From contig JAKLET010000010.1 of NCBI GenBank assembly GCA_022711595.1, positions 45,745 to 109,744 of the forward strand: 64,000 bases of DNA, read 5' to 3'. Under the pieces are notes generated by a model. It was not told where the DNA came from. It did no database searches and worked only from the letters and a program-made list of their open reading frames with translations. Both the position numbers and the translations under genes were made by a program. Origin of the DNA: Deltaproteobacteria bacterium. GTDB taxonomy: Bacteria; Desulfobacterota; Syntrophorhabdia; Syntrophorhabdales; Syntrophorhabdaceae. Positions 1-8,163 of this stretch are shown here, in pieces (position 1 is the first letter of the stretch; every line of letters begins with the position of its first letter).

Positions 1-372
1 AAGAGGATGATAACGGCCATGACACCCACCATGGTCTTCCGGCAGGGAAAACTCTTTCTGGTGACGGGCAGCCCCGGCAGTTCACGCATCATCTCGACGG
101 TCCTGCAGGTCATCATGAATGTCATCGATCACAAGATGAACATCCAGGAGGCGGTGAACGCGCCGAAGGTCCATCACGAATGGATGCCCGACGAACTGCG
201 CATCGAAAAGGGGATAAGCCCGGATACGATAAAGGCCCTCAAGGAGATGGGGCACAACGTGGTGCTCCACGGCCCCATGGGCGCGGCGACGAGCATACTG
301 GTGGATCCGGTGACGCAGGCCCGCTACGGTGCCGCCGACCCGAGACGGGAAGGGCTGGCGCTGGGATATTAA
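1..372 (+). CDS. ggt: Gamma-glutamyltransferase, C-terminal fragment (5' end outside window)
   Basis: Partial gene; the reading frame is open from the first base and ends at a TAA. The visible 123 residues match the small-subunit end of gamma-glutamyltranspeptidases: a MTPT segment, the GSPGSSRII stretch, then VLQVIMNVIDHKMNIQEAVNAPK, which in this family packs around the active site and lies shortly before the C-terminus. The enzyme transfers or hydrolyses gamma-glutamyl groups of glutathione-like substrates, usually in the periplasm after autocleavage at a Thr that lies upstream of this window. The internal ATG at 7 is not a start. An array of 9-nt units follows directly downstream. Family call is firm; substrate and completeness cannot be judged. 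Confidence 0.88.
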   Translation, partial: KRMITAMTPTMVFRQGKLFLVTGSPGSSRIISTVLQVIMNVIDHKMNIQEAVNAPKVHHEWMPDELRIEKGISPDTIKALKEMGHNVVLHGPMGAATSILVDPVTQARYGAADPRREGLALGY

Positions 373-421
373 AGATAGTTCCAATGTTTGAAAGTTTGTG
401 AAACGTTACAGAGACGAAAAT

Positions 422-530
422 GGTTTATCCGGTTTCTCCGGTTTGTTTAGTTTCTTTGGTTGATAAGGACCAGAAAAACCAGACAAACTGTATAAACCGC
501 ATAAACCAGACAAACCGTACGAACCAGTTA
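422..530. repeat. Inverted array of 9-nt units (family A)
   Basis: The left arm holds five units in phase at 422, 431, 440, 449 and 458 (GGTTTATCC, GGTTTCTCC, GGTTTGTTT, AGTTTCTTT, GGTTG). After a 14-nt gap the right arm holds six units of AACCNNNNN type at 477, 486, 495, 504, 513 and 522. The arms are roughly reverse complementary, so the transcript could fold into a long hairpin in several registers. It lies between two convergent genes, and its last bases form the stop codon of the aldolase gene on the minus strand. A terminator role is plausible but there is no T-run. Confidence 0.8.
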
Positions 531-1097
531 AGGTTTCAGCGTTTCCAGGTGGTAAAGGTAGAATGCCGAGGACTCAAGGCTGCTGGTGAGCATGTAGGCC
601 TCTTCCAGAGTGTCGCCGCGGGCGAAACTGCCGTGGCCCCTTACAAGGACGATCCCGTGGTTTTTCAAACACCCGCTGACGGCCTGCGCGGCCTCGTCGG
701 AGGCTATGGTTCTTTCGGGGGTGACAACAGGTATGCTTTTCAGAAGATGGGAGCCTTCCGAGTCGACGGGAACGATCTCCCCGTATGCCATGGAAAGAAG
801 CGTTCCATAGGGGGGATGAGCATGAACGACCGCAAGGGCGTCCGTATTGAGGTATATCGCCCGGTGGACGACCAGCTCAGATGACGCCGAAAGGATGTTC
901 GGGTCATCGGCACGCTCAAGGTCGATCCCGATTATGTCGGCGCCGTGCAGGCGCCCCATCATGGAACCCCTTCGGGTGATATACAGGTGCTTGTCCGCCC
1001 GGACGCTCATGTTTCCCGCGTGAGAGCTTATAAGTCCCCTGAGGAAGATGTCGCGCCCGATATCTATGAACGATCTGATGACAGTCTCTTCAAGCAT
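528..1097 (-). CDS. Class II aldolase/adducin family protein (FucA-like)
   Basis: 189 residues, the usual size for the L-fuculose-phosphate aldolase / class II aldolase family of zinc enzymes, which cleave phosphorylated sugars to dihydroxyacetone phosphate and an aldehyde. Visible family motifs are SSHAGNMSVR (phosphate-binding Asn-containing loop, about residues 24-33), the VVHAHPPYG segment with two zinc His, and GHGSFARG nearer the C-terminus carrying the third His. It is transcribed away from an LsrF-type thiolase and a zinc dehydrogenase, so the three may belong to one sugar-phosphate or polyol route; that link rests only on position. The exact substrate cannot be named. The start is an ATG with only a modest upstream Shine-Dalgarno. 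Confidence 0.82.
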   Translation of the reverse strand: MLEETVIRSFIDIGRDIFLRGLISSHAGNMSVRADKHLYITRRGSMMGRLHGADIIGIDLERADDPNILSASSELVVHRAIYLNTDALAVVHAHPPYGTLLSMAYGEIVPVDSEGSHLLKSIPVVTPERTIASDEAAQAVSGCLKNHGIVLVRGHGSFARGDTLEEAYMLTSSLESSAFYLYHLETLKP

Positions 1098-1218
1098 GGC
1101 CGGTCCTTTTGTTCCCGTGACATTCTTCTATCATAAAAGGTCCTGACTGTGAAGTCTTTCATCGCATCGGTTGACCCGGTCCTACGCCATCACGCCCGGT
1201 GTGCGCAGGTTTTTTAAC

Positions 1219-1248
1219 TTGAACCGCGATATTGGGTTGTTTTATACT
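1219..1248 (+). promoter_or_regulatory. Sigma-70-type promoter for the lsrF-like gene
   Basis: TTGAAC at 1219-1224, an 18-nt spacer and TATACT at 1243-1248. Transcription would start near 1255, giving a 57-nt leader ahead of the ATG at 1312. It lies inside the longest possible reading frame of the next gene and so argues against the far upstream start at 1171. Confidence 0.55.
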
Positions 1249-1311
1249 CTGCGAAGCAAAAAGCTTTTAGTTATTTCCCCGGGAAACTTCACAATAAGAA
1301 AGGAGAAAAAA

Positions 1312-2193
1312 ATGGCTGATACCGACGGGATCAAAGAAGCCAAAAACTTTTATACGGACAGGCCTCAGGAAACGGAAGGTTTTTTCCTGAAAGGTTCCAA
1401 CTCGCTGGATTGGGGGATAAAGAACAGGCTGGCGCGGATATTCAACCCGGTGTCGGGCCGGACGGTCATGCTGGCCATCGACCACGGGTATTTTCAGGGG
1501 CCCACCACCGGCCTGGAGAGGGTCGATATCAATATCCTGCCGCTCATGCCTTACGCAGATACCCTGATGCTGACAAGGGGAATACTGCGCAGTGTGGTGC
1601 CGCCCTCGACCTCCAGATCGATCGTGCTCAGGGTTTCCGGCGGCGCGAGCATCCTCAAGGAACTTTCAAATGAGGACATTGCCGTGGACATCGAAGAATC
1701 GATCCGTCTCAACGTGTGCGCCATGGCCGTTCAGGTCTTCATCGGCGGCGAATACGAAAAACAGTCTATCATCAACATGACCAGAATGGTCGACATCGGG
1801 AACCGGTACGGCATTCCGACACTGGCCGTGACCGCGGTCGGCAAGGACATGGCCCGAGACGCGAAGTATTTCCAGCTTGCCTGCAGGATATGCGCCGAGC
1901 TTGGCGCCCATTATATCAAGACCTATTACGTGGAAAAGGACTTTGATACCGTCACCGCTTCATGCCCCGTACCGATCGTAATGGCAGGCGGCAAAAAGAT
2001 ACCCGAGCTTGATGCCCTGACCATGGCCTATAACGCGGTACAGCAAGGCGCATCCGGTGTGGACATGGGGCGCAATATCTTCCAGTCTGATGCTCCGGTG
2101 GCCATGATCCAGGCCGTTAGGGCCGTTGTCCACGACAACATGACCCCGGCCGCCGCCCTCGATCTCTATAATACTCTGAAGGGCCGCGGCTGA
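1312..2193 (+). CDS. lsrF: LsrF-type 3-hydroxy-2,4-pentadione-5-phosphate thiolase / class I aldolase family
   Basis: 293 residues, nearly the same length as Escherichia coli LsrF (291) and similar along the whole protein: MAD-DGIK start, LDWG, the [20 protein letters not shown] block, [11 protein letters not shown], the IKTYYVEK segment that holds the proposed catalytic Lys, and [16 protein letters not shown]. In enterobacteria LsrF transfers an acetyl group from phosphorylated autoinducer-2 breakdown product to CoA. Here no lsrK, lsrR, lsrG or lsrACDB genes are nearby; instead a zinc dehydrogenase follows 25 nt downstream, so a different phosphorylated substrate is possible. The ATG at 1312 has a good AAAGGAG eleven bases upstream; the frame is open back to 1171, but that extension has no ribosome site and covers the promoter. 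Confidence 0.85.
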   Translation: MADTDGIKEAKNFYTDRPQETEGFFLKGSNSLDWGIKNRLARIFNPVSGRTVMLAIDHGYFQGPTTGLERVDINILPLMPYADTLMLTRGILRSVVPPSTSRSIVLRVSGGASILKELSNEDIAVDIEESIRLNVCAMAVQVFIGGEYEKQSIINMTRMVDIGNRYGIPTLAVTAVGKDMARDAKYFQLACRICAELGAHYIKTYYVEKDFDTVTASCPVPIVMAGGKKIPELDALTMAYNAVQQGASGVDMGRNIFQSDAPVAMIQAVRAVVHDNMTPAAALDLYNTLKGRG

Positions 2194-2218
2194 CGGTTCT
2201 TTCGAAAGAAGGAAAGAC

Positions 2219-3241
2219 ATTAAAGTATCCTACTGGTACAACAATAAGGACATAAGGATCGAAGAGGTCCCGACGCCGGTGCCGGGACCGGGAGAGATGC
2301 TGGTCAAGGTGCATTCCTGCGGTATCTGCGGCAGCGACATCGTGGAATGGTACCGTCTCCCGCGGGCGCCGCTCGTGCAGGGGCATGAGATCGGAGCCGA
2401 AGTTACGGCTGTCGGCGGTGAAGTGAAAAGGTACAAGACGGGCGACAGGGTTTTCATTCCCCCCAAGATACCCTGCGGTAAATGTTTTTACTGTTCAAAC
2501 GGACACTATCCCCAGTGCACGGAGATCAAAGAGCGGCTGCCGGGTGGTTTTGCCGAATACATCCTGGTCCCGGAGATCTTCGTGGAGAGAGGTACATACC
2601 TGCTGCCCGAAAATGTCACATACGATCAAAGCACTTTTTTTGAGCCCCTGGCGTGCGCGGTGCGAGCCCAGCGGCTGGCAGGGATAAAAAAGGAAGACAG
2701 CGTCCTGGTGATTGGCTGCGGAATGTCCGGACTGCTCCATGTTAAATTGGCAAGCGCCAGGGGATGCAGGGTGATCGCCGTGGATGTCAACGCTAAGAAG
2801 CTTGAGATCGCGGCACGCTCAGGTGCCGACATCACGATCGACGCGGGCGATGATGATGTACCCTCAAGACTTGCCGCCGTGATAGGGAAGAAGGCCGATG
2901 CCGTATTGTTGTGCGCCTCTGCCGTGCAGGCTGTTGACCAGGCATGGAGATGTGTGGACAAGGGGGGCGTTGTCGTACTCTTTGCCGTCCCGGGGCCGGA
3001 GAAAGAGGTTGTTGTTCCGGTCAATGATTTCTGGATGAAGGAGATAACCATCCTCACTTCCTACTACTGCGGGCCGCCCGATATCATGGATGCGATAAAG
3101 CTGATCGGATCAGGAGAAATCGACGTCGACGATCTGGTCACCCACCGCCTTCCCCTGGATGAAATCGTCCATGGCTTTGAACTGGTTTCCGATGGCCGCG
3201 AGTCCATCAAGGTCATCATCAAACCCCACCTGCAACCTTAA
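2219..3241 (+). CDS. Zinc-dependent medium-chain alcohol/polyol dehydrogenase, apparent ATT start
   Basis: 340 residues from an ATT codon. The family's catalytic zinc site is visible in SCGICGSD and GHEIG, the structural zinc Cys in CGKCFYCSNGHYPQC, and the NAD(P) fold in VIGCGMSGLLHVKLA. Closest in pattern to sorbitol/threonine dehydrogenases. The first ATG/GTG/TTG start is the GTG at 2279, which would remove about 20 residues that are typical of the family's N-terminal strand (KVSYWYNNKDIRIEEVP). Reading back in frame from there, the only start-like codon is ATT at 2219, five bases after AAGGA. It sits 25 nt after lsrF and is probably cotranscribed with it. Oxidation of a polyol or hydroxy-ketone linked to the LsrF step is a guess. 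Confidence 0.85.
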   Translation: MKVSYWYNNKDIRIEEVPTPVPGPGEMLVKVHSCGICGSDIVEWYRLPRAPLVQGHEIGAEVTAVGGEVKRYKTGDRVFIPPKIPCGKCFYCSNGHYPQCTEIKERLPGGFAEYILVPEIFVERGTYLLPENVTYDQSTFFEPLACAVRAQRLAGIKKEDSVLVIGCGMSGLLHVKLASARGCRVIAVDVNAKKLEIAARSGADITIDAGDDDVPSRLAAVIGKKADAVLLCASAVQAVDQAWRCVDKGGVVVLFAVPGPEKEVVVPVNDFWMKEITILTSYYCGPPDIMDAIKLIGSGEIDVDDLVTHRLPLDEIVHGFELVSDGRESIKVIIKPHLQP

Positions 3242-3244
3242 CCA

Positions 3245-3329
3245 GGTTTATGCGGTTTATATAGTTTCTTCAGTTTGTTTGGTTTTTACAACCATACAAA
3301 CCATACAAACCGGAGAAACCGAACAAACG
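3245..3329. repeat. Inverted array of 9-nt units (family A), best-phased example
   Basis: Nine units follow each other without a phase slip: GGTTTATGC, GGTTTATAT, AGTTTCTTC, AGTTTGTTT, GGTTTTTAC on the left (3245-3289), then AACCATACA twice, AACCGGAGA, AACCGAACA and AACG (3290-3329). There is almost no loop between the arms. The array separates the convergent dehydrogenase and folK genes and could stop transcription from both sides. Confidence 0.85.
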
Positions 3330-3333
3330 TTTT

Positions 3334-3846
3334 TTATGTGTCCTCTGAAAAGGGGATGCCTTCGAGTTTTAAGACCCGCTGATCGTCACCTATACCGGAA
3401 AGAAAACTGCCGAGCGGTTTATTGAGTGAAGGGTGGACAAGGCCGGGGTCGATCTCGATGCAGGGCATTATGGCAAACTTTCTGCGATGAAGCTCGCGGT
3501 GGGGGATTGAAAGGGGTGCTTCCTCAATGACCGCGTCGCCGTATAACAGTATGTCCAGGTCTATGATGCGCGGCCCGTTCTTTTCTTCCCTTATCCGCCC
3601 CATTGAAGATTCTATGGTGTTCAGGAACTGAAGCAGTTCCCGGGGGTTGCCCCGCCAGTCTATTTCAACGGCGCAGTTGATGAAATCGTCCTGTTCGATA
3701 TCTGATACGGGTGTTGTCGAATAAAAGGATGATATGGACCTGAGACTGGCCCGCGTATCGCTGGAGATCCGCTTGATCGCGATGATGCAGTTCTTGTAGC
3801 TGTTGCCCGTGTTCGAGCCTATGCCGATAAATATCTTATTGTCCAC
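3334..3846 (-). CDS. folK: 2-amino-4-hydroxy-6-hydroxymethyldihydropteridine pyrophosphokinase
   Basis: 170 residues; makes the pyrophosphorylated pterin used by dihydropteroate synthase in folate synthesis. The family motifs are all present: FIGIGSNTGN at the N-terminus, the FYSTTPV segment, FINCAVEI, the Arg-rich GRIREEKNGPRIIDLDIL signature that holds the magnesium-binding Asp pair, and SIPHRELHRRKFAIMPC. It lies 47 nt after a short tatA gene on the same strand, so the two are likely cotranscribed. The C-terminal tail (after SLNKPL) is about the normal length. No folB or folP is in the window. Confidence 0.93.
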   Translation of the reverse strand: MDNKIFIGIGSNTGNSYKNCIIAIKRISSDTRASLRSISSFYSTTPVSDIEQDDFINCAVEIDWRGNPRELLQFLNTIESSMGRIREEKNGPRIIDLDILLYGDAVIEEAPLSIPHRELHRRKFAIMPCIEIDPGLVHPSLNKPLGSFLSGIGDDQRVLKLEGIPFSEDT

Positions 3847-3893
3847 GCCGGGGCCTCTTGCGCCTCTCTCAGAGATCTCTTAGCGCGGCGCAT

Positions 3894-4049
3894 TTATTTT
3901 TCCCTGTCGTCGGGTTCCTTCATCTCTTTTTTAAAATCCTTGATGCCTTTGCCGACTGAGCCCATGATACTCGGGAGCTTTCCCGCGCCGAAGATCAGGA
4001 CGACGATGACAAGTATGATAATTATCTCGGGCAATCCAAGGCCGAACAT
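3894..4049 (-). CDS. tatA: Sec-independent translocase subunit TatA/TatE, short form
   Basis: 51 residues, [18 protein letters not shown] followed by the diagnostic [20 protein letters not shown] amphipathic helix and a charged acidic tail ending at TAA. TatA forms the oligomeric pore element of the twin-arginine translocase. One N-terminal membrane helix and the FG hinge are clear. The tail is short compared with the usual 60-90 residues. The upstream region has no strong Shine-Dalgarno. No tatB or tatC is close, so this is a solitary tatA; a Tat substrate, the exported PLP decarboxylase at about 20.8-22.4 kb, is in the same window. Confidence 0.9.
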   Translation of the reverse strand: MFGLGLPEIIIILVIVVLIFGAGKLPSIMGSVGKGIKDFKKEMKEPDDREK

Positions 4050-4134
4050 ATTAAACGATATCATTAACGAAAGAAGGGAGTCAACGTTTTTTGCCGGGCC
4101 GTCAGATTCGAAAACGCTTGATTAACCCGGCGCT

Positions 4135-4527
4135 GTGAGTATAAATATATCGGGTATTATGATGGATGATACGGGTCATTTCAAAGATCTCAACGCAATG
4201 CCGGTGAGCGTCAAGGCGCGCGGTTTTCTCGAGGGCGCAGGATTGCCTCCCCTTGACAGGTGTTTCCACTGTGTGCAGATGGCTCTTGGCGCGATAGACC
4301 TCGGGCTTGTCGAGGTCGAGACGGATGTTGCCGAAACGGTGAAGGCCATGATGGACTGGAGGCCTCAGAGGCTCTCGAATTTCTTCATCCTCATGACCGG
4401 TGAAGAATACGAACCTGCCGGTTGGGAAAGTGCGGGCGACCTGCAAGAGCTGGCCGTGATCATTCTTGATGATATAGAGAACAAGATGCTGATGCACTTC
4501 CCCTATTACCGCAACCCCGAATCCTAA
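4135..4527 (+). CDS. Conserved-looking hypothetical protein, cytoplasmic
   Basis: 130 residues if the GTG at 4135 is used; an ATG pair at 4159/4162 is an alternative, and neither has a clear Shine-Dalgarno. I do not recognise the family. The protein has no membrane segment or signal peptide, is slightly acidic, contains a DRCFHCVQMALGAIDLG stretch with two Cys three apart and a SNFFILMTGEEYEP core, and looks like a small alpha/beta domain. It stands alone between the divergent tatA gene and the def-fmt pair, and a perfect 16-bp inverted repeat starts four bases after its stop. Codon use resembles its neighbours, so it is probably a real gene. Confidence 0.65.
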   Translation: MSINISGIMMDDTGHFKDLNAMPVSVKARGFLEGAGLPPLDRCFHCVQMALGAIDLGLVEVETDVAETVKAMMDWRPQRLSNFFILMTGEEYEPAGWESAGDLQELAVIILDDIENKMLMHFPYYRNPES

Positions 4528-4530
4528 AAA

Positions 4531-4646
4531 CAGTTTCAAAGTTTCATAGTTTGAGAAACGTCTCAGAATGAAAAGATAACGGCATGTTGAAATGATCTTT
4601 TTTTATTTCTTTTCCTTGGAACGTAAAACCTGAAACTTTGAAACTG
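4531..4646. repeat. Long-range inverted repeat built from GTTTCA units
   Basis: A 16-bp arm at 4531-4546 (two AGTTTCA copies eight bases apart) is repeated perfectly in reverse complement at 4631-4646, with 84 nt between. A third, drifted unit (AGTTTGAG) follows the left arm. It belongs to the same intergenic repeat population as the 9-nt arrays, here with an 8-nt step. It lies between a hypothetical gene and def. Confidence 0.75.
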
Positions 4647-4690
4647 CCGTTACAGTTGACTCTGCCGCCGATATAGTTTAAAAATAATGA

Positions 4691-5191
4691 ATGGCACTTC
4701 TTGATATCCGCACCATTCCCGACCAGGTACTGAGAGAATTGGCGAAGCCGATAGACAATATCACCGGCGAGATCGTCAGGCTTTCCGAAGACATGATCGA
4801 GACCATGATCGGTGCCCGTGGAGCAGGATTGGCTGCGAACCAGATCGGTCTTCCCATTCGCCTCATTGCGATCGATGCGTCCCTCAACCCGAAAGAAAAG
4901 AGCCATATCATCCTTATAAATCCCGTTATCGTGGAGACCCAGCTCGAAGAGAACGGCGAAGAGGGATGCCTGAGCGTCCCCGGTTACTACGAGTTCGTAA
5001 AAAGAGCGAAAAAGGTGCATGCGATGGGCATCGACCTTAAGGGCAACACGGTCGAGTTTGAATGCGAGGGACAGCTGGCCCGCGCCATGCAGCACGAGAT
5101 AGACCATCTGAACGGGGTCCTGTTTATCGATCTCTTGAGTCCGCTGAAAAAAAACCTTTTCAAGAAAAAAATCACCAAGAAGGATAAATGA
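4691..5191 (+). CDS. def: Peptide deformylase
   Basis: 166 residues; removes the formyl group from the N-terminal Met of new proteins, a cytoplasmic metalloenzyme. All three family motifs are seen: GAGLAANQIG (motif I), EEGCLSVPG (motif II with the metal-binding Cys) and MQHEIDHLNG (motif III with two metal His and the catalytic Glu). The last residues are very lysine-rich (LKKNLFKKKITKKDK). Its stop overlaps the start of fmt by four bases (ATGA), the classic def-fmt arrangement, so the two are translationally coupled. Confidence 0.95.
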   Translation: MALLDIRTIPDQVLRELAKPIDNITGEIVRLSEDMIETMIGARGAGLAANQIGLPIRLIAIDASLNPKEKSHIILINPVIVETQLEENGEEGCLSVPGYYEFVKRAKKVHAMGIDLKGNTVEFECEGQLARAMQHEIDHLNGVLFIDLLSPLKKNLFKKKITKKDK

Positions 5192-6111
5192 GGATCGTTT
5201 TTTTCGGTTCCTCCGGTTTTTCCGTTCCATCCCTGCGCAAAACGGGTGACAGCGTCGTTGCCGTGGTGACGAAAAAGGCAAAGCCCAAAGGCCGCGGATA
5301 TCAGCTTGACGACAATGAGGTCAAAAGGGCCGCATCCGAAATGGGCCTTCCCCTTATCGAGATCGATTCGTTCAGGGACGAAGAGGCCAAGTCCATTGCA
5401 GATCACAGTCCGGATCTTTTTATAGTGGTTTCATTTGGACTCATGGTGCCCAAATGGGCCCTCGACGTCCCCTCGAAGGGCCCCATCAATATACATCCGT
5501 CACTGCTTCCTCATTACAGGGGCCCATCGCCCATTCAATGGGCGCTCCTTAAGGGCGACTCCATGACGGGCGTTACGCTCATAATAATGAACGAGAAGAT
5601 GGATGAAGGCGATATCATTTATCAGGAACATGTGCCGATCCGGGATGACGATAATTACATAACCCTGTCAGAGAGGCTTTCCCTGAAGGCTGCCGATGCG
5701 CTGCCCGGCATACTCGATCGTATCGACGCCGCGGGGATGGCGGAGGGAGCGAAGCAGGACCACTCCAATGCCACCTATGCACCGATGATCACCAGGGAGA
5801 TGGGCAGGATAGACTGGCAAAAAAGCGCGGCCGCGGCGGACCGCCAGGTGAAGGCACTGGTAGGGTGGCCTGCCGCTTTTACCACTCTCGACGGGAAGCT
5901 GCTGAAGATATTCGACTCCATTGCCGATAGCACCTCGTTGCCGAAAGGCCCGCCGGGCACGGTTACGGAAATATCGAAAGAAGGGCTCAACGTAAGCACG
6001 GGAAAAGGTGTGCTCACCGTCAGGGAATTGCAGATGGAAAATAAAAAACGCATGCCTGCGTACGATTTCTCGAAAGGATACCGTGGGTTACAGGGTAAAC
6101 TGTTGATTTAG
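5188..6111 (+). CDS. fmt: Methionyl-tRNA formyltransferase
   Basis: 307 residues; formylates initiator Met-tRNA using 10-formyltetrahydrofolate. The N-terminal half shows the formyltransferase fold with the MRIVFFGSSGFSVPSL start, the SFGLMVPKWAL segment and the catalytic NIHPSLLPHYRGPSPIQWAL block (Asn, His and a downstream Asp). The C-terminal OB-like domain follows from about residue 205 (GRIDWQKSAA...RQVKALVGWPAAFT). Length is typical. It overlaps def by four bases and has no gene directly after it on the same strand for about 100 nt, where a separate promoter for the transglycosylase begins. Confidence 0.95.
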   Translation: MRIVFFGSSGFSVPSLRKTGDSVVAVVTKKAKPKGRGYQLDDNEVKRAASEMGLPLIEIDSFRDEEAKSIADHSPDLFIVVSFGLMVPKWALDVPSKGPINIHPSLLPHYRGPSPIQWALLKGDSMTGVTLIIMNEKMDEGDIIYQEHVPIRDDDNYITLSERLSLKAADALPGILDRIDAAGMAEGAKQDHSNATYAPMITREMGRIDWQKSAAAADRQVKALVGWPAAFTTLDGKLLKIFDSIADSTSLPKGPPGTVTEISKEGLNVSTGKGVLTVRELQMENKKRMPAYDFSKGYRGLQGKLLI

Positions 6112-6134
6112 CTTGAAAAATGGCCATTTTTCTA

Positions 6135-6164
6135 TTGACAGGACAGGTGTATTGCAATTATCAT
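6135..6164 (+). promoter_or_regulatory. Sigma-70-type promoter ahead of the MltD-like gene
   Basis: TTGACA at 6135-6140, an 18-nt spacer and TATCAT at 6159-6164, 43 nt ahead of the ATG at 6208. The consensus -35 and good -10 make this one of the clearer promoters in the window. Confidence 0.6.
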
Positions 6165-6207
6165 CAAAGTAATGATCTGGTATGAAACTTGCTTGATTAA
6201 TTAGGTT

Positions 6208-8052
6208 ATGAAAACATATCTCACCATAATGGTTCTTTTCATTTTTTGTATGGGATTTGCGGCAGCAGACCGGGCCGACGCGGATAATTTCAACGATCCC
6301 AATTCGCCGGGCATTGTCTATGACAGTACTCCTCCCCAAAAACCTCCTTCAGAGCCCCTTTCCGTGCAAACTCCTATACAAGAAGGGCCGACAGCATCTC
6401 CGCCAGCAGTGAAGGAAGAACGTAAAAGCCCTCCCAGGACAGCAAAAACCAAGTCGATCAAGACGACGACAAGGAAGAACCAGCAGTTCTATTCCCTGGA
6501 GATCGCCACAGATGACGATGATATTTCAAACCTCCTCAAGAACAATTATGACAAGAATTTTGACATCCCTATTGTTTTTAATGACGCGGTCAAATATTAC
6601 ATAAAATGGTTTTCTGAAGACAAGAAGAAGGTCTTTGCCAACTGGTTGAAACGTTCGAAACGCTACGTGCCTATCATAACCGAGATCCTCAGGGAGCACA
6701 ATATGCCCGAGGACCTGGTCTACCTTGCCATGATAGAGAGCGGTTTCAACCCCAAGGCATATTCGCACGCAAAGGCGTCGGGTCCATGGCAGTTCATCTA
6801 TTCGACCGGCGACCGGTACGGGCTTGACGTGAACTACTGGGTGGACGAGCGCAGAGACCCGGAGAAATCGACCATCGCTGCGGCAAAATACCTCAGGGAC
6901 CTTTTCAATCAGTTCGGATGCTGGTACCTTGCCGCTGCCGGATACAATGCCGGAGAGGGAAGGATCGGAAGGGCAATTGAGAGGCACAATACCACCGATT
7001 TCTGGGAGCTATACAAATACGACAGGATCCCTAAGGAGACAAGGGAATATATCCCTCAGCTCATAGCAGCAGCGATCATCGCAAAGGATCCTGAAAAGTT
7101 TGGGTTCGGCGCGATCAGTTATGACCCCCCGATAAGGTTCCTTGAGCTGAAAGTACCCCCTGCGACGCCGATCACCCTGATCGCAAAGGCATCGCTTCTC
7201 GATATCGATATCGTCCGTTCCTACAATCCTGAGATATTGCGGGGCATTACACCTCCCGGTACAGGCAGCTACTCGGTAAAGCTGCCGGCTGAGGTGGACA
7301 GGCAAACCTTCTATGATAACCTGGAGGCCGAACTTGCCGGAAGGCCGGCCATTAAAAGCGTTACCACTTACAAAGTAAAGAAGAGAGACTCTCTGGCCTC
7401 GATCGTGAAGAAGTTCGGCGTGAGGTCCGAAGACCTTGCCATGGTGAACAGTTATAACAACGATTTCAGGGTTAGATCGGGAATGGTCATCGCAGTACCG
7501 AAATATTCAGGTGATTCATCAAGCCACACCGTCCTTGCGAAGAATGTTGCCCAGGACCCGGATAAATCGAAAAAACAAAAGAGCGTAAAGAAGGACGACG
7601 ATGACAGGCCCGCCAGGGGCGAGTCAACCAGGAAGGTCGCTAAGACCGAAAAGACCGAAAAGTCGAATGATGAGGAGCGGGTTAGGACGACAAAAGCGGT
7701 AAAGACCTACCATATCGTGAAAAAAGGCGAAACCCTTGCTGATATTTCGGAGCGTTACGGCATCGAAAAATCGAGCCTGCGCCAGGCGAACAAACTCAAG
7801 GGGGACAGGGTGTACCCCAATATGAAGATCCGCCTTGTAAGCTTTGTGGAGAAGAAGAAGACAGCGTCACCCGCACCGGCGCCAGCCAGGAAGAAGAATG
7901 TAAAGTACCACACCGTGAAGAAAGGTGAGACCCTTTCATCGATATCCGAGAAATACGGGGTCGATGTGGACGATATCAAATCCGCCAACAAGATCAAAGG
8001 CAACAAGATCAACGCAAAGACAAAGCTCAAGATCGTCAGACAGGAAGGTTAA
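6208..8052 (+). CDS. mltD: MltD-like membrane-bound lytic murein transglycosylase with three LysM repeats
   Basis: 614 residues; cleaves peptidoglycan glycan strands in the periplasm. A signal peptide covers about residues 1-26. A Pro/Lys-rich linker leads to the SLT domain (about 150-270) with the catalytic Glu in [20 protein letters not shown], the [14 protein letters not shown] core and the [14 protein letters not shown] motif. A helical extension follows to about residue 330. Three LysM peptidoglycan-binding repeats are seen: one near 385 ([18 protein letters not shown]), then [18 protein letters not shown] and [18 protein letters not shown], separated by lysine/proline-rich linkers. No lipobox is apparent, unlike enterobacterial MltD. 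A terminator-like array follows. Confidence 0.9.
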   Translation: MKTYLTIMVLFIFCMGFAAADRADADNFNDPNSPGIVYDSTPPQKPPSEPLSVQTPIQEGPTASPPAVKEERKSPPRTAKTKSIKTTTRKNQQFYSLEIATDDDDISNLLKNNYDKNFDIPIVFNDAVKYYIKWFSEDKKKVFANWLKRSKRYVPIITEILREHNMPEDLVYLAMIESGFNPKAYSHAKASGPWQFIYSTGDRYGLDVNYWVDERRDPEKSTIAAAKYLRDLFNQFGCWYLAAAGYNAGEGRIGRAIERHNTTDFWELYKYDRIPKETREYIPQLIAAAIIAKDPEKFGFGAISYDPPIRFLELKVPPATPITLIAKASLLDIDIVRSYNPEILRGITPPGTGSYSVKLPAEVDRQTFYDNLEAELAGRPAIKSVTTYKVKKRDSLASIVKKFGVRSEDLAMVNSYNNDFRVRSGMVIAVPKYSGDSSSHTVLAKNVAQDPDKSKKQKSVKKDDDDRPARGESTRKVAKTEKTEKSNDEERVRTTKAVKTYHIVKKGETLADISERYGIEKSSLRQANKLKGDRVYPNMKIRLVSFVEKKKTASPAPAPARKKNVKYHTVKKGETLSSISEKYGVDVDDIKSANKIKGNKINAKTKLKIVRQEG

Positions 8053-8053
8053 A

Positions 8054-8160
8054 AAACCGTTTCAACCGTTCCAACCGAAAAAAACTATAAAAAAATGCTG
8101 CGGTTTTCGGGGCTGCAGCATTTTTAATCGTTGAAACTGCTGAAACGGTTGAAACGGTTT
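8054..8160. terminator. Nested bidirectional terminator: 9-nt array (family B) around a GC hairpin
   Basis: The outer arms are AACCGTTTC, AACCGTTCC, AACCG on the left (from 8056) and GTTGAAACT, GCTGAAACG, GTTGAAACG followed by a T-run on the right (8130-8164). Nested inside is a perfect 11-bp stem (8091-8101 with 8115-8125, AAAAATGCTGC type) with A- and T-runs on both sides, so it can end transcription from either strand. It separates the convergent transglycosylase and acetyltransferase genes. Confidence 0.8.
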
Positions 8161-8163
8161 TTT

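Noticed and set aside
1171..1311. N-terminal extension of the LsrF-like protein from an upstream start
   Set aside because: No ribosome site, covers a good promoter, and the protein from 1312 has the normal family length and start.
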